Source: Terriglobia bacterium (GTDB lineage: Bacteria; Acidobacteriota; Terriglobia; Acidiferrales; UBA7541). From it: DNA of 64,000 bases. The notes beneath the pieces are model-generated. The model ran no database searches. It was given only the letters and a program-made list of their open reading frames with translations, and was not told the DNA's origin. Below, in pieces: positions 26,412 through 35,695 of this stretch. The first letter of the stretch is position 1. The number at the start of each line of letters is the position of its first letter. The position numbers and the translations under genes were made by a program. Location: assembly GCA_020073605.1 (NCBI GenBank), contig JAIQEW010000002.1:1-64000 (forward strand), written 5' to 3'.

Positions 26412-26440
26412 GTTGACATTTCCCGACGGGCACGATAAGC
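26412..26440 (+). promoter_or_regulatory. Possible promoter of the zinc-ribbon/pilin-like gene
   Basis: A consensus -35 TTGACA at 26412-26417 is followed at 15-17 bp by a weak -10 (GATAAG/TAAGCA). It lies about 45-70 nt upstream of the gene at 26484, which has an AGGAGG ribosome site. Only the -35 is convincing. Confidence 0.3.
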
Positions 26441-26483
26441 AGGCGGCTAAGTTCCCCTTACGTTAAGTCCAGGAGGTGCAGGC

Positions 26484-27263
26484 ATGTTCTGCCAGCGATG
26501 TGGGGCCGAGAATCCCAACGAAGGCCGCTTCTGCATCCAGTGCGGCGCGGCATTGCAGGGGCTCGCGAGCCCGTCCGCGGCCGGCCAAGTCCCCGGTGGC
26601 GCTGCGCCATCCTCCACGGGCGCAGCGGTGACCAGCGGGAAGGCCATCGGGAGCTTGATTTGCGGACTGTTGGGTTTCATTCCCTTCGTGTCAATTGCGG
26701 CCATCGTGCTGGGACACCTTTCGCTCTCGGAGATCCGGAAGTCCGCTGGGCGGCTCACCGGGCAAGGTCTCGCAATAGCGGGGCTCGTGCTTGGTTACCT
26801 GGGCTTGTTTTACATCGTGCTCATTGTTGCAGCGATCGCGATTCCCAATCTCCTGCGCTCACGAATGGCAGCGAATGAAGCTGCCGCAATAGGGTCGCTT
26901 CGAACGATAAATATCGCTGCAATCGGTTACTCGTCCACATATTCGAACGGATTCCCTCCCAGCCTGGATGCTCTCGGCGGAACGGGTGCGCCAACCTGTG
27001 ACCATGCGGCGCTGATCGATTCGGTGCTCGCGTCGGGGGAGAAGAGCGGCTACGTCTTCACCTATACGCCGCAGGACATGCTCCCGTCCGTGCCACCCGA
27101 GGCAAAGGACTGCACGACTCCCGGAGCCAATGCGTTCACTTTGAATGCCGATCCCGTGACGAGAGGAACGACCGGCGGGCGAGGCTTCTTTGTGGATGAG
27201 ACTGGCGTAATCCGCCAACAGGTGAATGGCACGGCGACTGCGGATAGCCCGCCAATCAGGTAA
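26484..27263 (+). CDS. Zinc-ribbon + DUF4190 + pilin-like membrane protein
   Basis: A 259-residue three-part protein. Residues 1-25 are a zinc ribbon (MFCQRCGAENPNEGRFCIQC, paired CxxC). Residues about 50-110 are a DUF4190-type membrane module (IGSLICGLLGFIPFVSIAAIVLGHLSLSEIRKSAG). This runs into a segment resembling the N-terminal helix and globular start of type IV pilins (AAIAIPNLLRSRMAANEAAA, IGSLRTINIAAIGYSSTY). The prepilin cleavage site is absent because the helix is internal, so assembly into a pilus is unlikely. Role unknown; possibly a membrane-anchored binding protein. Confidence 0.8.
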   Translation: MFCQRCGAENPNEGRFCIQCGAALQGLASPSAAGQVPGGAAPSSTGAAVTSGKAIGSLICGLLGFIPFVSIAAIVLGHLSLSEIRKSAGRLTGQGLAIAGLVLGYLGLFYIVLIVAAIAIPNLLRSRMAANEAAAIGSLRTINIAAIGYSSTYSNGFPPSLDALGGTGAPTCDHAALIDSVLASGEKSGYVFTYTPQDMLPSVPPEAKDCTTPGANAFTLNADPVTRGTTGGRGFFVDETGVIRQQVNGTATADSPPIR

Positions 27264-27277
27264 CCAACAAATCGCTT

Positions 27278-28198
27278 TCAGTCAGCCGGGAGTGCGGGTT
27301 CAGCGGGAACCGAGGCGGAAGCGCGGTCGGAGGCCGGGGTCTGAATGCTTTCCGCGGTGGTTTCAATCCAGAGCGACCGGTCCTGAAGCAGGCGCGTGAC
27401 GAGCTGCGTGTGCAGGGCGTGACCCGCTTTGTGCGCCTCGATTCGCGCCTGAAGCGGCCGGCCGATCAGAGCCAGGTCGCCGATTAGATCGAGCGCCTTG
27501 TGGCGGCCGAATTCGTCGGGGAAGCGGAGCGGGCCGTTCAGGATGGTGGTGTCGTCCATCACGATGGCGTTGGCGAGCGAGCCGCCGCGAATCAGGCCCA
27601 TCTTCTGAAGGGCCAGAAGCTCTTTCACGAAGGTGAACGTCCTCGCCGGGGCCAGCTCGCGGCTGAAGGATTCGCGGTTCACGGACATCTCGATTTCCTG
27701 CGGGCCGGCGGCAGGGTGGTGGTAATCAACGAAGCAGTGAATGCGGAATTCGTCCGCCGGATAGATGCCGATGCGGCGGTCGCCATCGGAGAATTCGAGC
27801 GGTTTCACAACGTGGATGTAGCGCCGCTGGCGGCGCAGGCGGCGCGTTCCGGCGTTCGCGAGCAGATCGATGAACGGCTTCGATGAGCCGTCGAGAATCG
27901 GCAGCTCGAGGGCATCGAGCTCCACGTAGATGTTGTCGATTCCGAAGCAGTAGAGCGCCGCGAGCAGGTGCTCGGTGGTCGAAATCAGCACGCCCTGTTT
28001 CATCAGGCTCGTGGCGTAGCTGACGCGCGCCACGTTTTCCACACGCGCCGGGATCTCAAAATTGTCGAGGTCCACGCGGCGGAAGACGATCCCGGTATCC
28101 GCCGGAGCCGGCACCAGCCGCAAACGGCTGCGCACGGCGGTGTGCAGACCGATACCTTCGATTTCGACCGGGTGCTGAATTGTGAGTTGCTGCGCCAT
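27278..28198 (-). CDS. lpxC: UDP-3-O-acyl-N-acetylglucosamine deacetylase LpxC
   Basis: LpxC catalyses the committed step of lipid A synthesis, marking a diderm cell. The 306-residue protein starts MAQQLTIQHPVEIEGIGLHT. It shows STTEHLLAALYCFGIDNIYVE (first Zn His), LDGSSKPF, PARTFTFVKEL, FPDEFGRHKALDLIGDLALIG (Zn His and Asp) and the catalytic AHKAGHALH. A Ser/Ala/Pro-rich tail of about 20 residues follows. Convergent with the zinc-ribbon gene (14-nt gap). Confidence 0.95.
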   Translation of the reverse strand: MAQQLTIQHPVEIEGIGLHTAVRSRLRLVPAPADTGIVFRRVDLDNFEIPARVENVARVSYATSLMKQGVLISTTEHLLAALYCFGIDNIYVELDALELPILDGSSKPFIDLLANAGTRRLRRQRRYIHVVKPLEFSDGDRRIGIYPADEFRIHCFVDYHHPAAGPQEIEMSVNRESFSRELAPARTFTFVKELLALQKMGLIRGGSLANAIVMDDTTILNGPLRFPDEFGRHKALDLIGDLALIGRPLQARIEAHKAGHALHTQLVTRLLQDRSLWIETTAESIQTPASDRASASVPAEPALPAD

Positions 28199-28302
28199 CT
28201 GAGAGAGGGTTAGTGGTGGCACTTTCGGGGCCGTAGCCCCACCGAACTACGCCTTTATTTACAATGACTTACGGATACAGATTGATCGGTCCAAGATTGA
28301 GC

Positions 28303-28318
28303 GTTGTAATTGTACAAC
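28303..28318. promoter_or_regulatory. Candidate operator between lpxC and lipA
   Basis: GTTGTA-ATTG-TACAAC is a perfect 6-bp inverted repeat in the AT-richer 244-bp gap between the divergent lpxC and lipA genes. It is the right size for a dimeric repressor site, but no regulator is identified. Confidence 0.3.
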
Positions 28319-28442
28319 AAAACCCGGTTTCGACATGTGGTTCAAATCGAACAGGTTGTCTATGCGAGAACGGAGTATGGTGGCTCGGCAAAGCGGATTG
28401 TTTCGAGCGTTTCAGATGCGTAGAATGAGTTGAGTTTGCGCG

Positions 28443-29354
28443 ATGGCTTCGCCCTTCAACATACTGCCGGACAATCCCGCGCCGCCACCGAGCGGACTGC
28501 GGCGGCCGCCCTGGCTGAAAGTGCGGTTCTCCGGCGGGCCGAACTCCCAGGAACTCGACCGGATCATGCGCACGCTCGACCTGCACACCGTGTGCGAGAG
28601 CGCGCGCTGCCCGAACATGGGCGAGTGCTGGGAACATCGCACGGCCACTTTCATGATCCTCGGAAACATCTGCACGCGCGCGTGCGGATTCTGCGCGGTG
28701 CCGAGCGGAAAACCTCTCGGGCCGCCGGAGGAAGACGAACCCCGGCGCGTGGCGGAAGCGGCCGAGCGGATGGGCCTGCGCTATGCGGTGGTGACGTCGG
28801 TGAACCGCGACGACCAGCCGGATGGCGGCGCCGCGATCTTCGCGCGCACGATCACCGAAATTCGAAGCCGTGTTCCCAACTGCAAGGTCGAGGTGCTGAT
28901 CCCGGATTTTCGCGGCGACTGGGGCGCTCTGGCTACGCTGATGGCCGCGCGGCCCGACGTGCTCAACCACAATATGGAGACCGTGCCGCGGCTCTACCGG
29001 CGCGTGCGCAAGGGAGCGGTGTATGAGCGTTCGCTCGAACTGCTGCGGCGCGCGCGGGAGATGTCGCCCGACGTGCCGACGAAAACCGGAATGATGCTGG
29101 GCCTCGGCGAGACGCGCGAAGAGGTCTTGCAGGCGATGGAAGAGATCGCCGCGCAGGGTACGCACATTCTGACGCTCGGGCAGTACATGCAGCCGACGCA
29201 CGAACATCTGCCGATCGAGCGGTACGTGCATCCGGATGAATTCGCCGAATACAAGCGGCTGGGCGAGCAGATGGGATTCAAGCACGTCGAAGCAGGGCCG
29301 CTGGTTCGCTCCTCGTACCACGCCTTCGAACAGGAAGAAGCCGCGCGCAGCTGA
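28443..29354 (+). CDS. lipA: Lipoyl synthase
   Basis: LipA inserts two sulfurs into octanoyl groups on lipoyl domains by radical SAM chemistry. The 303-residue protein has the auxiliary-cluster Cys motif CESARCPNMGECW and the radical SAM motif CTRACGFC. Also visible are VVTSVNRDDQPDGGA, VLNHNMETVPRLYRRVR, TKTGMMLGLGE and the C-terminal VRSSYHAFEQ, whose RSSYHA is typical. lipB is not adjacent. The 199 nt after it show only the upstream region of the next gene. Confidence 0.97.
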   Translation: MASPFNILPDNPAPPPSGLRRPPWLKVRFSGGPNSQELDRIMRTLDLHTVCESARCPNMGECWEHRTATFMILGNICTRACGFCAVPSGKPLGPPEEDEPRRVAEAAERMGLRYAVVTSVNRDDQPDGGAAIFARTITEIRSRVPNCKVEVLIPDFRGDWGALATLMAARPDVLNHNMETVPRLYRRVRKGAVYERSLELLRRAREMSPDVPTKTGMMLGLGETREEVLQAMEEIAAQGTHILTLGQYMQPTHEHLPIERYVHPDEFAEYKRLGEQMGFKHVEAGPLVRSSYHAFEQEEAARS

Positions 29355-29553
29355 TCTTCCCGCGCAAGATCGATTTCGCCGCTGCAATCTGTTCAGTTCG
29401 AAGATCCCCAGCCGGAGCATTGCCAGCAGGGGCAGCCAAGCGTATATTTTCGCTCGACCGGCAAAGCAATGATGGTTCCCGCCCGCATTTGCGAACTTCC
29501 AGTGGCGACCCGACGCTGTTACCGATATTCCGGGCGGTAGGAGGCTAAGTAAC

Positions 29554-31782
29554 ATGGCCAAGAGAATTTTGTATCCGGGAATGGCGGCTGCCGGCATCGC
29601 CGCACTGCTTGCCGCTTCGCTCGGCACGACGAGCGCAAGGCAGACTCGCGGCGAAGGGATCCGAATCGACAGCGACGACATCGGCGGGACGGTCACAAGC
29701 TCAAGCGGACCGGAAGCGGGAGTGTGGGTGATCGCGGAAACAAATGACCTGCCTACGCGCTACATCAAGGAAGTGGTGACCGACGATCGCGGCCGCTACC
29801 TGATTCCCGACCTGCCGAAGGCCAAATACACCGTATGGGCACGCGGCTATGGATTGGTGGATTCACCAAAGGCCCAGACCGAACCGGGCAAGCTGGTGGA
29901 TCTGAAGCCGACCGTCGCGCCGGATGCGAAGACCGCCGCGCAATACTATCCCGGCAACTACTGGTATTCGCTGCTGGACGTGCCCGGGAAGAACGAATTC
30001 CCCGGCACGGACGCCGCCGGAAACGGCATTTCACCGAGCATCAAGAACCAGGGCCAGTGGATCCACCTGATCAAGACCGACAGCTGCGAGTCGTGCCATC
30101 AACTGGGCAACCTGTATACGCGGACGATTCCGGCAATGTTCAGCGACCTCGAACCGGCACAGGCGTGGATGCGCCGCGTGCAGTCCGGACAGGCGGGCGG
30201 GATCATGATGGGCGGGCTGGCTCAACTCGGCGTCAAGCGGGCCACCGAACTGCTCGGCGATTGGACCACGCGCATTGCGAAAGGCGAGTTGCCGGCGGAA
30301 GCACCGCCGCGTCCGCAAGGCGTCGAGCGCAATGTTGTGATCACGCAGTGGGACTGGGCCGATCCGAAAGCCTATCTGCACGACGAAATCTCGACCGACA
30401 AGCGCGATCCACACGTGAACGCGAGCGGCCTGATCTACGGATCGCCCGAGGAGAGCCGCGACTATTTGCCGGTGCTCGATCCGGTGCACAACACGATCAG
30501 CGAGGTGAAGGTTCCGTACAGCGATCCGAACACGCCGGGACAGCCGAAGCCGCTGAAAGCGTCCGCGGTGTGGGGCGATGAGGCGATCTGGGACAGCCAC
30601 ACGACGGTTCACAATCCGATGTTCGACGAGCGCGGGCGCGTGTGGGTCACGGCGCGAATCCGTTCCTTCGACAACCCCGCATTCTGCAAGGCAGGCTCGG
30701 AACTCCCTTCGGCCAAGCTCACTCCTCTTGAAAGGTCCGGCCGCCAGTTGGAAATGTACGATCCGGCGACCAAGCAAGTCGCGATGATCGACACTTGCTA
30801 CGGCACGCACCACTTGCAGTTTGCCACGGACGCCAACAACACCTTGTGGACCAGCAGCGGCGGTGGCGGCGGAGTCGTGGGGTGGCTGAACACCAAAATG
30901 TGGGACCAGACTCACGATGCGCAGAAATCACAAGGATGGACCGCGCTGGTGATGGACACCAACGGCAACGGCAAACGAGACGCCTACGCTGAGGGCGAGC
31001 AACGAGTGGCCACGACGCCCGGCGGCGAGAGCCTGGGCGCGTCGTCCGCTGTAAACACCACGGCAGAATCGACAAAGGACACGCGCCTCAACGCGGCGTT
31101 CTATGGTTTGGGAATCGGCACCGATGGAATGATCTGGGGAACGGTGCTGGGATTTCCAGGCGGAATCGTCAGGTTGAATCCTGGAACGAATCCGCCGGAA
31201 ACAGCTCTGGCGGAGTATTACGAAGTGCCGTGGAACGACCCGAAAGCCCCCGTTTGGGGTTACTCGCCGCGCGGAATGGATATCGACCGCAGCAATGTCG
31301 TCTGGGTGGCGCTGGGCAGCGGGCACTTGGCGAGCTTTGACCGGCGCAAATGCAAAGGCCCGCTTAACGGCCCGGCGGCGACCGGGCGGCAGTGCCCGGA
31401 AGGATGGACGCTCTATCCGACGCCGGGACCGAAGTTCAAGAACGTGACGGACTCAGGGAGCGCCGACTCTCACTATTACACCTGGGTGGATCAGTTCGAC
31501 ACGCTGGGGCTGGGCAAGAACACGCCGATCGCCACGGGCAATTCGTCGGATTCACTGCTCGCCCTGGTGAACGGGAAGTTCGTGATCCTGCGCGTGCCCT
31601 ATCCGTTGGGCTTCTTTGCGAAAGGGATGGATGGGCGCTTCGACGATCCGAAGGCCGGATGGAAGGGGAAGGGAGTCTGGACGACCTGGGGCACGCGCAC
31701 GCCGTTCCACAGCGAGACGGGAAAAGGGACAAACCCGAAGGTAGTTCACTTCCAAATTCGACCCGATCCACTCGCCAACTGA
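29554..31782 (+). CDS. Secreted carboxypeptidase-regulatory-like protein with one haem site and beta-propeller-like region
   Basis: A 742-residue exported protein (signal about residues 1-28, ending TTSARQT). Residues about 40-110 form a CarboxypepD_reg/Ig-like domain (IGGTVTSSSGPEAGVWVIAE...YTVWARGYG). A single c-type haem motif CESCH lies near residue 187 in IKTDSCESCHQLGNLYTR. The long C-terminal part has repeated blocks such as VWVTARIRSFDNPAFC, LWTSSGGGGGVVGWLN and NVVWVALGSGHLASFDRR, suggesting a beta-propeller like Vgb/streptogramin-lyase relatives. Similar proteins are frequent in Acidobacteriota. Substrate unknown. AGGAGG lies upstream. Confidence 0.75.
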   Translation: MAKRILYPGMAAAGIAALLAASLGTTSARQTRGEGIRIDSDDIGGTVTSSSGPEAGVWVIAETNDLPTRYIKEVVTDDRGRYLIPDLPKAKYTVWARGYGLVDSPKAQTEPGKLVDLKPTVAPDAKTAAQYYPGNYWYSLLDVPGKNEFPGTDAAGNGISPSIKNQGQWIHLIKTDSCESCHQLGNLYTRTIPAMFSDLEPAQAWMRRVQSGQAGGIMMGGLAQLGVKRATELLGDWTTRIAKGELPAEAPPRPQGVERNVVITQWDWADPKAYLHDEISTDKRDPHVNASGLIYGSPEESRDYLPVLDPVHNTISEVKVPYSDPNTPGQPKPLKASAVWGDEAIWDSHTTVHNPMFDERGRVWVTARIRSFDNPAFCKAGSELPSAKLTPLERSGRQLEMYDPATKQVAMIDTCYGTHHLQFATDANNTLWTSSGGGGGVVGWLNTKMWDQTHDAQKSQGWTALVMDTNGNGKRDAYAEGEQRVATTPGGESLGASSAVNTTAESTKDTRLNAAFYGLGIGTDGMIWGTVLGFPGGIVRLNPGTNPPETALAEYYEVPWNDPKAPVWGYSPRGMDIDRSNVVWVALGSGHLASFDRRKCKGPLNGPAATGRQCPEGWTLYPTPGPKFKNVTDSGSADSHYYTWVDQFDTLGLGKNTPIATGNSSDSLLALVNGKFVILRVPYPLGFFAKGMDGRFDDPKAGWKGKGVWTTWGTRTPFHSETGKGTNPKVVHFQIRPDPLAN

Positions 31783-31843
31783 ATCAAACATCCGGTGCCG
31801 CAAGAAACGCGATCCGGAAGACGAGAAGAAAGCCGCGTGAGAG

Positions 31844-33529
31844 CTAAGGCTCGGCTCGAACCAGGTGCGGGTATTCGGGAGTCCATTGCGTGGCGGCGAT
31901 GCGATCGCGCAACTCCTCGGGTGATGTGGGCTGCGCGACGCCTGCACGCTGCGCCTCGATGCCCACCTCAAAAGCGATCTTTCGCGCAATCGTCGGAAGA
32001 TCTTTCAACGAAGGAAGCAAACTGGCGCCAGGATCAGACAGCGCGGGGGAGCTCTCGCCCAATGCGCGCCCGGCCGCCATCATCATCCGGTCTGTCACTC
32101 TCCGCGCTCCGGAAGCGATCAAACCCAGGCCAACTGCCGGAAACACGTAGACGTTATTGCACTGGGCAATCGGAATCTTCCGGCCCGCAAAATCCACCGG
32201 CGCGAAGGGAGAACCCGTGGCGACGATCGCGCGGCCGTCGGTCCACCGCACCAAGTCTTCCGGAACGGCTTCGCACCGGTCCGTGGGATTCGACAGGGGA
32301 AAAATGATCGGCCGGTCAACCTTGCGCGCCATTTCGCGCACGATCGATTCGGTGAAAGCACCGCGGAGGGTCGATAAGCCGATCAAGATCGTCGCGTCGA
32401 CATTGTGAATGACCGTTTCGAGATCAATGATGCCGGACGAAGGCCGCCGCCACGCCGCGAAGCGTTCCATTGGCTGGGCGTAGACGCGTTGCTCGGGAGC
32501 CAGGTCGGTTCGATCCGCATGCAGGATTCCGCCCCGGTTGACGATCCAGAAACGCCGCCTGGCTTCTTCCTCGGAGAGACCGCTATCCACAAGCGCCATG
32601 CGCAAATAATCCGCCACGCCAATGCCCGCAGCGCCCGCTCCGTAGAAGACAATCTGCTGGTCCTTCAAGTTCTTGCCTGATGCTTTGATTGCCCCTGTGA
32701 GCGCGCCGAAAACGACCGTCGCCGTCCCCTGAATGTCGTCATTGAAGGTCAGCAGTTGATCGCGGTACCGATCGAGGAGGGGCCGAGCGTGGGGATTGGC
32801 AAAGTCCTCCCACTGCAGGCAGGTTCGAGGCAACTCCTGCTTCACGGCCTGGACGAAAAGGTCAACGAATTCGTAGTAGGCATCGCCGGTGATGCGCTCG
32901 TGCCGCCAACCGAGATACTCCGGCGCTTTCAATCGGTCCTCGTTGTTCGTTCCCACGTCGAGCACGACCGGCAAGGTTCTGGCCGGGTGAATGCCGCCGA
33001 TCAACGAATAGAGAGAAAGCTTGCCGACGGGTATCCCCATGCCCCCCACGCCCTGATCGCCGATTCCCAGGATTCGCTCGCCGTCCGTCACCACTATGAC
33101 GTCAACTTCCGGGTGCGGCCGGTTCCGCAAGAGGCTGGGAATCGAGTCGCGGAGCGGGTAGGAAATGAACAGGCCGCGCGGGCGGCGGTAGATGCTGCTG
33201 AATTGCTCGCAGCCCAGAGCAACCACCGGCGTGTAGACGATGGGCATCATTTCTTCGATATGGGCGCTCAGCAGTTTGTAAAACAGGGTTTCATTCCTAT
33301 CCTGGAGAGCACGCAGAAAGATATGACGTTCGAGATCGTCCGTTTTGCGGCGATAGGCCTCGTACGCGCGCGACACCTGCTCGTCCAGCGATTCGATCTG
33401 CGGCGGCAACAGGCCATGAAGGCCGAACGCGGACCGCTCTTCGTCGGTGAAAGCGGTGCCTTTGGTGAGAATGGGTGTCTCCAGAAGATGCATACCGCGC
33501 AGGCTCGTACGAAGGGTGGGAACGCTCAT
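31844..33529 (-). CDS. maeA: NAD-type malic enzyme
   Basis: Oxidatively decarboxylates malate to pyruvate. The 561-residue protein is of the long MaeA/eukaryote-like type. It shows MPIVYTPVVALGCEQFS, RPRGLFISYP, VVTDGERILGIGDQGVGGMGIPVGKLSLY, DVGTNNEDRL, LQWEDFANPHARPLLDRYRD, NDDIQGTATVV, FYGAGAAGIGVAD, PLSNPTDRCEAVPEDL and QCNNVYVFPAVGLG. Cofactor choice (NAD or NADP) is inferred from the family. Convergent with the preceding gene. Confidence 0.95.
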   Translation of the reverse strand: MSVPTLRTSLRGMHLLETPILTKGTAFTDEERSAFGLHGLLPPQIESLDEQVSRAYEAYRRKTDDLERHIFLRALQDRNETLFYKLLSAHIEEMMPIVYTPVVALGCEQFSSIYRRPRGLFISYPLRDSIPSLLRNRPHPEVDVIVVTDGERILGIGDQGVGGMGIPVGKLSLYSLIGGIHPARTLPVVLDVGTNNEDRLKAPEYLGWRHERITGDAYYEFVDLFVQAVKQELPRTCLQWEDFANPHARPLLDRYRDQLLTFNDDIQGTATVVFGALTGAIKASGKNLKDQQIVFYGAGAAGIGVADYLRMALVDSGLSEEEARRRFWIVNRGGILHADRTDLAPEQRVYAQPMERFAAWRRPSSGIIDLETVIHNVDATILIGLSTLRGAFTESIVREMARKVDRPIIFPLSNPTDRCEAVPEDLVRWTDGRAIVATGSPFAPVDFAGRKIPIAQCNNVYVFPAVGLGLIASGARRVTDRMMMAAGRALGESSPALSDPGASLLPSLKDLPTIARKIAFEVGIEAQRAGVAQPTSPEELRDRIAATQWTPEYPHLVRAEP

Positions 33530-33577
33530 CGCTCCTCAGGGGAAACGGTCCAGTCCGCCAAATGCTGAACGGAACGT

Positions 33578-33593
33578 CTCTAGGATACTAGAG
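33578..33593. promoter_or_regulatory. Candidate operator/promoter upstream of maeA
   Basis: CTCTAG-GATA-CTAGAG is a perfect inverted repeat 49-64 nt upstream of the maeA start. Read on the minus strand it contains TAGTAT, a possible -10, so a protein bound here could control maeA. Confidence 0.3.
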
Positions 33594-33670
33594 CCGCGTC
33601 TCTTTGCCTCGCGCTTTCGGCTGAGATTTTCGATCGCGGACAGCGGAGGCGGCACACGAAGCCGCAAGGT

Positions 33671-34612
33671 TTAATGGAGCGAGGCGAGAAAGGAATTGGC
33701 GAGGTCGCGGACGCGGGCAGCGCAATCCGGGTCGGGATCGGGTGTACCGAGCGCCGCGTGAAAATATTCCGCGGCTTTCGTGTTGCGGCCGAGCTCGGCA
33801 TTCAGGTTGCCGGCAAGGAGCTGGAAGATCGGATTGCGGGGATGACGCGCGACGAGCGGCTCGGCGACCGCCAGCGCATCTTCGTAGCGCTGATCGAACG
33901 TGCGCAGATTCCTCGCGAGATAAAAGCTCGTATCGACCGCCACAAACACGCCGCGCTCGGCTCCGATCCTCATCTGGCGGATGCCATCCTGTTTGCTGCC
34001 TCCGGGAATGCCCATGAAGAAACGCAGAATCTTCGCGATCGCCGAAAGCGTATCCACGTAGTAGTTGTAGAGGCCGACGCCCGCCGTCGCATCGGCCATA
34101 TCGGGATCGAGCTGCAAGGCACGGAGACACTCTGCGCGCGCCGCGACACCCGCGCGAGCGACGTTGCGGCGCTCCTCGCGCAGGCTGTAGAGGCGCGCCT
34201 TGAGGCCGAAGCCGAGCGCGGCGTAAACGTGCATCTCGGCGGTGTCGGATTTTGCAAGCTGCGCGCGGGCCAGCGCGATGGCTTTGTCCGCCAGCGCAAG
34301 ATAAGCGTCGTCTTCGGGCTTCTTCGCGCGCTTCCAGGCGTCAAGCTGGCCCCATTTGATCTCGCAGGCGGCGCAGTAGATCTTCCACCACTCGGCTTCG
34401 TCTTCGAGCAAGTAGCCGACCGGGCTTTCCGGCTGCGCTTGTTCGATTGCCTGCGCCACGGGGATCGCCGCATCCGGGTCGCCGCTGTAGATTTGCTCGA
34501 GCACCTGCGCGGCCTGGGGCGAGAGCGTGATGCCGCCGGCGTGAGCGGGCGCGGCGAAACCTCCCGCGATTAGGAAACAGAAAACGCAAATGAGAAAAGC
34601 GCTGAAACGCAT
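33671..34612 (-). CDS. Secreted TPR-type protein
   Basis: A 313-residue protein with a signal peptide (MRFSAFLICVFCFLIAGGFAAPAHA) followed by helical repeats of TPR character: AAQVLEQIYSGDPDAAIPVAQAI, LALADKAIALARAQLAKS, AECLRALQLDPDMADATAGVGLYNYY, and ALAVAEPLVARHPRNPIFQLLAGNLNAELGR. A GGSKQDGIRQM segment in the middle is typical of a subgroup of acidobacterial TPR proteins. It lies 49 nt downstream of a membrane protein gene on the same strand, so the two probably form a unit. Binding partner unknown. Confidence 0.75.
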   Translation of the reverse strand: MRFSAFLICVFCFLIAGGFAAPAHAGGITLSPQAAQVLEQIYSGDPDAAIPVAQAIEQAQPESPVGYLLEDEAEWWKIYCAACEIKWGQLDAWKRAKKPEDDAYLALADKAIALARAQLAKSDTAEMHVYAALGFGLKARLYSLREERRNVARAGVAARAECLRALQLDPDMADATAGVGLYNYYVDTLSAIAKILRFFMGIPGGSKQDGIRQMRIGAERGVFVAVDTSFYLARNLRTFDQRYEDALAVAEPLVARHPRNPIFQLLAGNLNAELGRNTKAAEYFHAALGTPDPDPDCAARVRDLANSFLASLH

Positions 34613-34661
34613 GTGAACACCCATCAGAGCACAGCCAACATTGGCTGTGCCGCAAAAGCTT

Positions 34662-35579
34662 TCACTTCACCCTCTTGAGCCAGCCGGCGAGCCACGAAGC
34701 GGTAACGTACATCGCGAAACACTCCAAAGCAAAGGGCAGAAAACCGAGATAGCCCGGCGCGGGCATCTCGAATACTTTCCACTGCTGGAACATCGGAAAC
34801 GTGTAGTGCCATTTCGCCACGGCCCAGTTGTTCCAGAACTCCCACAGCCAGCCGCAAATCCAGCCCGAGAGAAAGAATCCGTAAAGGCGCCGCACAAATC
34901 CATCCGACAGGTCGCCGAGGAAGGATGGCAGCCCCAGCCGGCGGTTGATGGGATCCAGGAGAAGAACAAATCCGATCCAGACGAGCGCGAAAAGATACGC
35001 GGCGATGCGCTGCGGGATCAAGAGCGGAACGAGGAGGCAGGCCGCGCCGCAAGCAATCATCACGTTTTCCGCAGCCCGCGAGATTCGCCACGGCTGCACC
35101 GGGAGCGGCGGCAGAAGCGCCTGCACAAGGTCGGAGGTCTCGAAGATGGCCGGCGTGATCGCGGCGAACGACCAGCCGTAGCCCGCGAAAGCCGCGGCCC
35201 ATTCGCGCGGCACGCCGACGTACGTCCAACTGCGGAGGCGGAGATTATAGGCCTCGAAGACGAGCCAGAGCGGAATCGAGAGAACCGCCATGCGCAGGAG
35301 CGTGACCGGAGCGTCATTGAGGCGCGAGCGCGCCATCAGCGCGAGCACGGCCGCGTCGGCGATCAAAATGTAGGAGCTCCAGGCGATGGGCGTGAAGTAG
35401 GTGGACACAGGCTCGACGCCGTGGAACAGCATCCACTCGGCGGCCCCGAGCGCGGCGATTCCGAGCCAGCCGTGCGCGGGAAAGGGGCGCCGGCGTCGCG
35501 CGCGAAAAAAGCCGGCGACAAGAACGCCGACCGTGGCGGCCGTGATGCCGATGCCGAATCCGATCTGGGGCGACAGCAT
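34662..35579 (-). CDS. Polytopic membrane protein, unknown function
   Basis: A 305-residue protein with about eight hydrophobic segments, starting MLSPQIGFGIGITAATVGVLV. Aromatic-rich loops such as SWTYVGVPREWAAAFAGYGWSFA and GWLWEFWNNWAVAKWHYTFPMF recur. No catalytic motif is recognised. The gene is divergent from the APC permease and upstream of the TPR protein. I do not recognise the family; homologues are likely restricted to related environmental bacteria (inference). Confidence 0.7.
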   Translation of the reverse strand: MLSPQIGFGIGITAATVGVLVAGFFRARRRRPFPAHGWLGIAALGAAEWMLFHGVEPVSTYFTPIAWSSYILIADAAVLALMARSRLNDAPVTLLRMAVLSIPLWLVFEAYNLRLRSWTYVGVPREWAAAFAGYGWSFAAITPAIFETSDLVQALLPPLPVQPWRISRAAENVMIACGAACLLVPLLIPQRIAAYLFALVWIGFVLLLDPINRRLGLPSFLGDLSDGFVRRLYGFFLSGWICGWLWEFWNNWAVAKWHYTFPMFQQWKVFEMPAPGYLGFLPFALECFAMYVTASWLAGWLKRVK

Positions 35580-35695
35580 GCGCGGGCCTCGGTCCTCCAG
35601 TTCCGGCGATTATGGTAGCTCAGTTCCGCGGAGTTTTCGGCGGATGGCGCGCGGTTTCTTGCTATGCTCTGCGTGCTTTGGCGGCAGGAAATACG

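Noticed and set aside
24966..26438. Plus-strand frame of 490 codons opposite glmU
   Set aside because: It is a shadow of glmU, which shows every family motif on the minus strand.
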